From Ectocarpus siliculosus (lineage: Eukaryota > Sar > Phaeophyceae > Ectocarpales > Ectocarpaceae), in contig FN648938.1 of NCBI GenBank assembly GCA_000310025.1, positions 604,913 through 627,421 on the forward strand: a DNA stretch of 22,509 nt, written 5' to 3'. Positions 8,001 through 17,000 of this stretch are shown piece by piece. Position numbers and translations under genes: made by a program. Position 1 is the stretch's first letter. Every line of letters begins with the position of its first letter. The notes below the pieces were generated by a model that was given only the letters and a program-made list of their open reading frames with translations, made no database searches and was not told the origin of the DNA.

Positions 8001-11000
8001 TTTATCTTGCGTCGTACACGGTACCCCAGTCTCGGCAGTTTGCGAGCTTCCCCCTGTCAAGAGAAAACTTCCTGGTGTATGGGTTGGAGTTGAGGTCGAC
8101 ACACGTGGGTATGGCCCGTAAGCACAGTGGGGTGTAAGGGGCCGTGTGCCCGCACGTACCTTGCGGGCCTCCTCCGCCTGCGCCTGCCGTTTCGCCGCCT
8201 CCTGCCTCTTCTTCTCCTTGTTGCTCACCGAGGACGACATCAGAGCGGCCTCCCATGGCGGCACGTCCACCTTCTTCTTCGTTTTCTTTTGACAGACGCC
8301 GACGAGTGACGGACAGCAGGGGGTAGGGGGCGGTACAGTACCCATGTTTGGCATGCCTTAGACTGTTGACCACGCGTCCTCGAGAGAGGACGGAGCGTTG
8401 TTCCCACAAGGCTCATCGCCGAGTTTGCCAACCGTTTTTTCCTACTTTGCCCAGGGTGGCATTTTTTTTTTTTTTTCATATCCCGTCTCGCGTGGGGATC
8501 TGATTGTCATATCATAAAATATTATTGACGCATGGGACTTCGCCTTCGTGTACAATAATTTCTTGCTGGCTTTCGCCCTTCAACCGAGTCAACCATAGAC
8601 CGCGCACCCCTTTTTCGGAGACAGAAGAGGCCCCTATTCCTACTCGATTGTAGCCCCCGCCAACGGATCGGGCGTTTTGTCTGGCAAAACTTGCTTGTAG
8701 CGACAGCAATTTTTTCAAGACGACCTTCGACCTTCCGTCACACGTCCCGGCTGGCGAACCACAACAACGCCGTTGTAACATTACCGGCTTTCTATGCCAA
8801 AAAACGGTATTTCTCTTCACTGATATTGTAAAAAACGCCTTCACCGGGATGCCTTTCAAACTGTTGAAAATTCTAGAAAAAAAAACTACAATGGCTTGTG
8901 CGAAGGAGTTAGCTTACTAGGAAAAGTAAATAGAAGCATGTGAGTCTCTGGTATAAATGTACTTCAGCAAAAGTGACACGTTTCCGCGAGCCGACATCGC
9001 CACTTAGCGGAGCCGAAGGGGACACAGCGCTGCTACTATCACACGCGAGACGTTTACGCGACGATGGCAAAGGCTCTACCTCCTCGGCATCAAGCACCGG
9101 GGACACGTAATTCAGACAAAGCAGTGAGACCCAAAAGCTTTCTCTCGGTACCATGAGGACGAGCACGCGCTCGAGGCACTACGCAACTACCGTTGCGGAC
9201 ATGGACACGGGGCACAACAAAAGCGGGTGTACCGACAGCTACTGACGTGGAGAGTTTTCTCTTCACGCCTTTCCTACCAAGTGAAGGAGACACCCCAACG
9301 AACGCAGGCGCTACTTCAGCTGGGCAACCCTAGGCATCGCTATCGTCGTTGTTCTGGTCCTTGCGAGGGGGTGCGGTCCGCCGCACACGATCTTTTCGCC
9401 ACCGGGCGGTTGTTCTCGCGGCGGTTCTTGGCCGCCTGCGCCTCCTCGCGTTTCCTTTGGACACAAGTGTCCGTCGTGTCCTTGCCGTTGACGTCAACGG
9501 CAACAACCGCGGCGGTGGCAACTCCTCCCGCTCCACCCCGAGGGAGCGCCCGCGGTGCTCGCATCCGTCGTGCAAGAAGCCCCTCGGGGCACACGACGGA
9601 CACTTGTGTCCAAAGGAAACGCGAGGAGGCGCAGGCGGCCAAGAACCGCCGCGAGAACAACCGCCCGGTGGCGAAAAGATCGTGTGCGGCGGACCGCACC
9701 CCCTCGCAAGGACCAGAACAACGACGATAGCGATGCCTAGGGTTGCCCAGCTGAAGTAGCGCCTGCGTTCGTTGGGGTGTCTCCGCGGAAACGTGTCACT
9801 TTTGCTGAAGTCGAGTCTGTGTCCACCTTCGTACCCGATTATGTCCGTTGCAGTAGACAATCGCGGCCTCGCCGTTCGTGCTTGCGTTCGAGTGCGAAGG
9901 AAGGGAACTTGTTCCCCGCGGATGAAAAAAATAATTCAGAAGATGTGTGGTACAGCTCACGGCTGGCGCACAAACCCAAATCTTTCTTGCCTGTCTCTGT
10001 CTCACGACGAGTGCGTGTTGACGGCTCTGTCCAAGACTGTCCCGTGAGTAACATCACGGTGGACACAGCTACTGTTGTCTCTGTCGTGTCGCTTCCTTGG
10101 TTGCAATCCCATCCAACCTTGCCAAATGCGCCACTCAAACCTGTCCCTCCGGCTGCCGTCTCCCTTAGAGCAGCCAACGGCTCGCCGATAGAGGTCATGG
10201 GGTTCATTGATTTTCCATTAACCCTTTGCGGTATCACCCGTACGGTCACCGCTCTCGTTGTCCCCTCCCTAGGACCCGATTCAATGCTGTTAGACAACAG
10301 CGTCATGTCGGATTTTGGTGCAATCCTTGATTGGGAACAACAAACCCTGTCTTTTTCGTCCTCTGGTTTGCAAATACCAGCTGTCCACCGCACCAACTCG
10401 TCCAGTCCCTCACAGTAGAAATCGTCGCCACGACCCGAAACCGTCCGTGGCTGCTGCCCATAGCGATTCCATAGAAGTCGCGGTGTCCTTGCGTGAACGC
10501 GTCGATATCCCACCGATGCGCGAGGCGCTTGCTGTCGCCTACACCGATTGTCGTCCACCGGAAGATTGTACAGCGTTGTCGAACCTCGGATCGTTTCCGA
10601 ACAACACTTGTCCCACGACGAAACACTCCGTCCTTTCAAAAACACTGTCATTGCCCGTACTCTAGCTACGTGGCACGCCTCCGATGGATCTGTAGTTGTC
10701 CAAATCGCCAACCCTTCCTCAGATGGCGTCCGTCTCTATGATGGTCTTTGTCTCGGTCAATTGTCCACAATGACTGTCACTGAACCTGACCAACTTCATG
10801 TCAATGCTGTCGCGAACACACCCGTCACCGACGACGAACTTCGCCACGCCAAGTCCGAACTCGAAGAGCCTCTGTCCAAACCCTTCGACAATACCACGCT
10901 CACATCCGAGCAACAACCGTCCTGCTGTCCTAGACTTGTGCGCAAAATACCGTCCTGTCTTTCTCTGTCAATGTCCGAACTCGGCCGCTGCACCATTGCA

Positions 11001-14000
11001 GAAGCCACGTTCTCTGTGCCACCCGGCACACATCCTGTCGATCGTCCGCCGAACCGTCCGAATCCCCGAGTTGCATCTGCCTCCGACAAATGTGTCGCCG
11101 AAATGCTTGAGTGGGGAATCATCGAAAAACGGCCCAGCGCATGGGGAAGTCCATGCACCCTCGTCGCTAAGAAAAACGGCAGTCCCCGTTTCTGCGTAGA
11201 CTACCGCCACACCCTCAACCGCCACATCGTCCGTAAAACCTGGCCCATGCCCAACCTCGGGTCCTGCCTGGATGCCGTCGGCTCTCTACATCACCGTCGC
11301 CGACATCCTCAGCGCATTCTGGCAGATTCCCGTGGCGGAGAAGCACGTGGACCGTACTGCGTTCGTCACCCCTACCGGCAAGTACTGTTTTAAACGCATG
11401 CCGAATTGAGTAGCTAATGCACCTTGGCTTTTCCAACATGTCATGTCTCTCGCTCTAGGTCACCTAGGTCCAGACTCCGGTGTTCTTTCGTACATGGATG
11501 ATATGATCTGTATCAATCACACGTTCGAAGCTCATCTGTCATCTCTCGAAAAAATGTTCGCAGCATTGCAAGCAGCAGGTCTTACGTTCAAACCGTCGAA
11601 AATTCGGTCAGAAAGAAGTCGACTATTTGGGTCATGTCATCTCTACAAAAGGCATTTCCGTCAGTACCGACCGTATCGATGCCATTCGCAACCTGCCCAC
11701 CCCCACCTGCATCAAAGATATTCAATCTGTCCTAGGCATGGTGAGTTTTGTCCGACGTTTTATCAAAGATTACGCCGATGTCACAGCTCCGCTGGTCGAA
11801 CTCACTCGAAAAGATGATGTCAAACGTGCTAGTTTTAAAAAAGCATGGGGGCCGGCCCAAGATGCCGCCTTCGAAAACGTCAAAAGAGTCCTATCCTCTA
11901 CCCCTGTCCTCCACTTTCCCGATTTCTCTCGAGAATTTGTCGTTCACACCGACGCCTCTGCACAAGGCGTAGGCGCTCTCCTCGCTCAACCATCCCGCGA
12001 TAGTGCCGACGGTAAAGAACTCGATATCGTCGCGTTTTACAGTAAACGTTTTTCAAAAGGCCAACGCCATTACAGCGCTACACCATGAAATAATGCATTG
12101 CGGTTGTCTGGGCCCTCACCCACTGGCGCCCATGCCTTTGGGGGCGTCACTTCACGTGTAGCACTGATCATCAAGCGCTCACGTATCTGTACCACATGCA
12201 AGACACGTCCAACATGTTGACGCGCTGGGCTATCGCACTCCAGAACTACGATTTTACTGCCGGGGAAACTCAACGTCGTCCCCGACGCTCTGTCTCGTAT
12301 TTTTAGCGAGGTTAACGGCAACCCTGTGCCGTCCGAACCCAGCCTCGCGGCGACCTGTCGCAACGTACCCGATGATAAACCATTCTGTCCCCCGGTTCCT
12401 CGCGATTACGAAGTGTCCTAACAAAAACCTCGATGAAACCGCGCTCGTCGAAAGCGACCGCGAAATATCTTCGAGCGCTGTGTCCGTCTTTCCTGTACTC
12501 GATTCGGTCAAACTGTTGGATCACCAAAAACGCGAGTTCCGCCAGTATTTCGATTACCTCGCCACTCCAGCGAAATCACCCGTCCCTCCGAACCAGTGTA
12601 AGTCTAGCATGAGCAAGTTTTTCCTTCATGAAGGTTTGCTTTGTCGTTCGTACATCCCCGCCCACATACGCCGTCGGGCTCAATTCCGCGATCAACTCGT
12701 GGTCGCATCCTCCCTACGAACCCTTGTCATCTCCTCATGCCATCACCTTCCCTCCTCTGGAGGCCACCTAGCCTTCAAAGGCACTTTCGACAAAGTTCGC
12801 GACCGTTACTGGTGGCCAACGATGCACTCCGATATTACCCGTCACGTTCAGAGTTGCGAATCATGTCAACGTCGAAAAACGTCACACCGACCGCCGAAAC
12901 TGCCTGTCGGTCATCGTCCGGTAACGCAACCGTTTCAATGCGTAGCCGTAGACCTTGTTGAATACAAGTCTCTGTCTGAAGGTAACCGCTACATTTTGTC
13001 CGTGATTGATCATCTCACACGCTTTGTCATGTTGATTCCCATCAAATCCAAAGAAGCGGTTGTCGTTGTCCGCATTAGATCGCGTCTTTTCGGTGTTCGG
13101 TCCTCCGGACACCCTGCACTCTGACCAAGGCAAGGAATTCGAAAACCAACTTGTGAAAGAACTGCAGTTTGTCTTCGGGTACAAGAAAACCCGCACCGCC
13201 GCGTATCGTCCTCAAGGTAATTCTGTCCTTGAGCGTGTCCACAACACATCCATAATATGCTCGCCATGTATAGCAATCTGGCGTGTGATAATTGGTCGGA
13301 ACTGCTACCGTTTGTCCAACTCGCGCACAATACTGCGTACTCCAAGACCTTGCAAGAGACCCCTCACTATCTCATGTTCGGTCGCGCGGCCAAACTCCCT
13401 GTCGATCTCATCCTTGGTGTCCCCGCTACGCCGGCTCCCCAAAGCCGTCTCAATTACTCACGCCGTACCGTAGAGAATCTCCAGCTTGCATACGAGTTAG
13501 CTCGCCGCAACCTCAAAGAACGCACGTCAAAACAAGCGGAGGCCAATGCGAAACTGTCCTTCCCAAGCTTTAAATCCGGTCACCAGGTACTCGTCCATCG
13601 TCCGTACACCGAATCAGCTGGACCCAACCCAAGCTCATTAGCCCTTGGCATGGTCCCTACACTGTCCGAGCACAACTCTCGCCTGTCATTTATCGGGTCT
13701 CCAAACCCAACGAGCCGATCGAAACCACCGTCCATTCGGGCCGTATGAAACCGTATGTTGTTCCCACCTCGTCTCCGGTCCCGGATCCTGAAACACTCGA
13801 CGATTTGTTTCTTGGAACGACACTTCCGTTGCCGGATCTTGGACCGTTCTGAAACCCCAGTCACCCTCGGTCCGTATACCATCGAATTCATCGACGGTCA
13901 TAAACGGGGGGTAGGAGCAGCTTTCCTGGACAACTTCCAGTATCATCTCAAGTTGAAAGACTATCCTCCACAATTGGGCCTTTGGCGCCACTACCGTGCC

Positions 14001-17000
14001 ATTCCCTAATGTGTTGAGATGATTGCGTCCTAGCGTGCCGAAATTCTATCCCAAGATCCCTCGGCGTTTTCACCCCCTCGGCGAAACACTCGTTCGTCAC
14101 CCGCCTCTGTCTCTAGCACTTAAAACATGGGCTTGTCTGCGCACCCCTCCGTCCTAACATCGGTGTGCAACAACCTTTGTCCGGCGCCCATGTGCTTGCT
14201 AAATTTTGTCTGATTTTTTTTACTGGCCCGGCAGTATGTCTTAGAATTGTTTATGTTCTACGTGTGTCAACTTGAGGGTCTCCGTACCCACATGGCTTTT
14301 ACTTGGTACCCATTGTCTTTGGGTTCTGTGAGAGTACCGCGCACGCCTTATACTTTCTTGTCTTGGGTTCCTTGGTCGCGCCATCTGACGCCACCCGGAA
14401 CATTCTCTGACGTGAATTTGTTTTGTCCTGTTGGTTTTCTGCCTGGTGGTCTGACTTTGTCCCTTCATCTGACACCCCGCATCCTTATATGCGCTAGAGC
14501 ACTCGCACTGACAGCAAGATGGGCGCCATTTCAAAATTCCTCTGTCTCCACCCAGACATTCCAACACAGGCTTCGGCCTATCTGATTTTGTTTCGTGTGG
14601 ATTCTGCGGTTGGCACCGCACCTGTATGAGGATCGTTGTCCCCATGTTTTTTTTCTTTGTTCTTAGATTTCGTTTCGTTCCGTGTTTAGAGGTTCGCACA
14701 CGTTGTGACGTCCGCACCATACGGTGTTGTCCTTCGCCATGTCGCAAGTCGAAGATGGCTTATGCCGTTCTGTAAGAAAATATCGGGGCCCCTCCGGCCC
14801 GCGATGACCGAAGAAATAATAAAACATGGAGAAAACATCTTTGCCTCATATGGGGTACCACACGCCCTCGTCTCATCATGTACCGCTCTTCCCCTAACCC
14901 GACGGGAGGGTCTGATGCACGACGCTTTGTCGCAGTGTGCACATGCCGATGGACTTGATTTGTTCTGCGTTCCATCAAGTCTCGGCCATGCGACAACATG
15001 TTTCAATTTTTTTGTCCTGTCCAACGTCAATCCACGTCTGGGGCTCTGTCTCTCGTCATCGTTGACGCGACGCCTTGCTTGATAACCCGCATCATGTTAT
15101 GCGCAAGAGCTCTGACCAGCCTACAGATGGTTGTTAACTAACGCACGGCGTCACTTCGATGTTGCCATGTTGTCTATGTCTCACTTCGGTGGACTCATGT
15201 GCCCTGCCACGGTACGCCAACGTTGCCCTGCACATGTTTTGTCTCTCAGGATCTTCCCACTATGATTCCATACCCACGGGTCATGGTGCACGTCGCGACC
15301 ATTTTTCTTTTGTCTTGTACGAGTCGTCAGCCCTGCAGGCCACAAAGCACTAATGTTTTGTGAATAAACTCGGTACTTTCCATCACTCCACTATATCCCT
15401 CCTTGTCGATCCTGCGATTATACTTGCCTGACAAAGCACTACCCGTGTTTCGTCCAATCGGCACATGTCTCGTTCTCGGCTCGTCTGTTCCCTCCGGCAT
15501 TTTTGGTCACACATCCATGCTTCGACATTTGATTGTTCTTGAGTGAAGTCAATCTCATGTGAGTTAAACGTATTGTCAGCGAACCAGAACTCCTCGCTGT
15601 CGAGTTTTGGTGGAGTACGAGCTCTTAACACCACCAAAACTGGGGGGTGATGTGAGTCTCTGGTGTAGCTGTACGTACGTCCTACTCGAGGTCCCCTGTC
15701 CAACGGTTCCTCCGCTTGCTCTGCGGATCTTTCCGTACGGTCCGCGCGCACCCGGATCTCACTGTATGCACATGCCCGTGTATCACATATATACACTCAA
15801 CTGCCCAGATGGTTGTTTGTCGTCTCACGCCCGGGGAGATTCCCCGGTAGCGTGTCAGTGCTGTACCACGTCAGCACGCCAGCACAGACTGTATGTGTGT
15901 CACCGCCTAGTCAGGTTGGTTCTGCGTCATCAGGGCTGCGGAGTGATGTGCTGTGCACACCCCTCTTCACCCCTCCTCTGTCACTCTTCTTCTTTCCCTC
16001 TCTTCCTAGAGACCACACCGTTGGCTCTTCCTAATAGATGACTACTCCTGTCCCGCAAGTCTGTGCACTAGCGGCCCCCCACCGTCGCTCCGGAAGTCTC
16101 CTCTGGTCACACAGCAGTCGAGAGAAAGTTCAACCCCTTCCGTCGGTCTGAGATAGGCCACCCTTATACAGACCACAGAAAATACTCCCCATTCAAGAGT
16201 TAGTTTGCACCACCGTCTTTTTCTGCTATACGTTTATCCGCACGGTGCGGCGGGATTAGCAGACGTACGACGTCCCGGGGTATAGGCATATATGGATCCC
16301 GTATCTACCAACGCAACCGTTCTCTCTTGGTGTGGCGAAAAATACATTTCAGGGTAAGCGCTTGATAAAATACTCATGTGCCACAAGGCACGGTCTCTAG
16401 AACGGTCCTGTGACTTCGAAATCCCAACCGCACGCGTGAACAGTAGCGTCGCTTGTGAGGGATGGCAGACAATCATGAAAGCATGAGAGAAAACAGTCCT
16501 CCTCTGACAAGATTAGTGATCTTTCCGTGCGCGGTGTGCATTTCTTTCTTCGTATTGCTGCGCGATGCACCCAGTAGGATGGGCCCGTTTTCGAAACGTC
16601 GTCAGCCCTTGCTCACAACCTGGCCATCGGGAAGTCTACTGCTAAATTACGGCTGGAAGTCTAGAGATCACATCTTCGGAGGGGGAGTCGATGACTTTCG
16701 TCTAATGCAAACTTAAAATCATGACATCCAAAATTTCATTCTTCGAAAATAGAAAAATAATAGCATATCCAGGGCCTCGCATACCGCATCATGTGGTACA
16801 CGATGACACTGCTGTTGTGTGCAACACCAGTATAGCAGTAGTCGCACGGTCAAGATACGAATGCAAGAAACTATTTACCCTTTCCACTTACCACTACGGA
16901 CTTGAACCCGGAGAGTTGTTCCGCTTCCTCCGCCTGCAACGCCTTCTTCGCGGCAAGCTTGGATGTCTTCTCCTCCTGCTTCCGGGCGGCCTCGTCCTCC

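Larger units (their letters stand above)
8939..16111 (+). mobile_element. Decayed Ty3/gypsy chromovirus (LTR retrotransposon)
   Basis: Domain order on the plus strand is zinc knuckle, protease, RT, RNase H, integrase, GPY/F, chromodomain, then about 1.6 kb of non-coding sequence, a polypurine tract (15641-15650) and a 3' LTR starting at 15651. Protease-RT-RNase H-integrase order defines Ty3/gypsy, and the C-terminal chromodomain places it among chromoviruses. The 5' LTR survives only as 24 bp (8939-8962, 21 of 24 identical to 15651-15674). At least seven frame changes and a TGA inside RT show it is inactive. The element lies antisense to the CCDC124-like gene, inside its first intron. The right end (16111) is a proposal: TGTGA...TCACA ends, and flanking AAGCA (8934-8938) against CAGCA (16112-16116). 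Confidence 0.85.

Noticed and set aside
9227-9730. Two apparent genes on opposite strands with nearly identical proteins (also 9340-9699 minus)
   Set aside because: They are the same inverted repeat read on each strand, not two genes.
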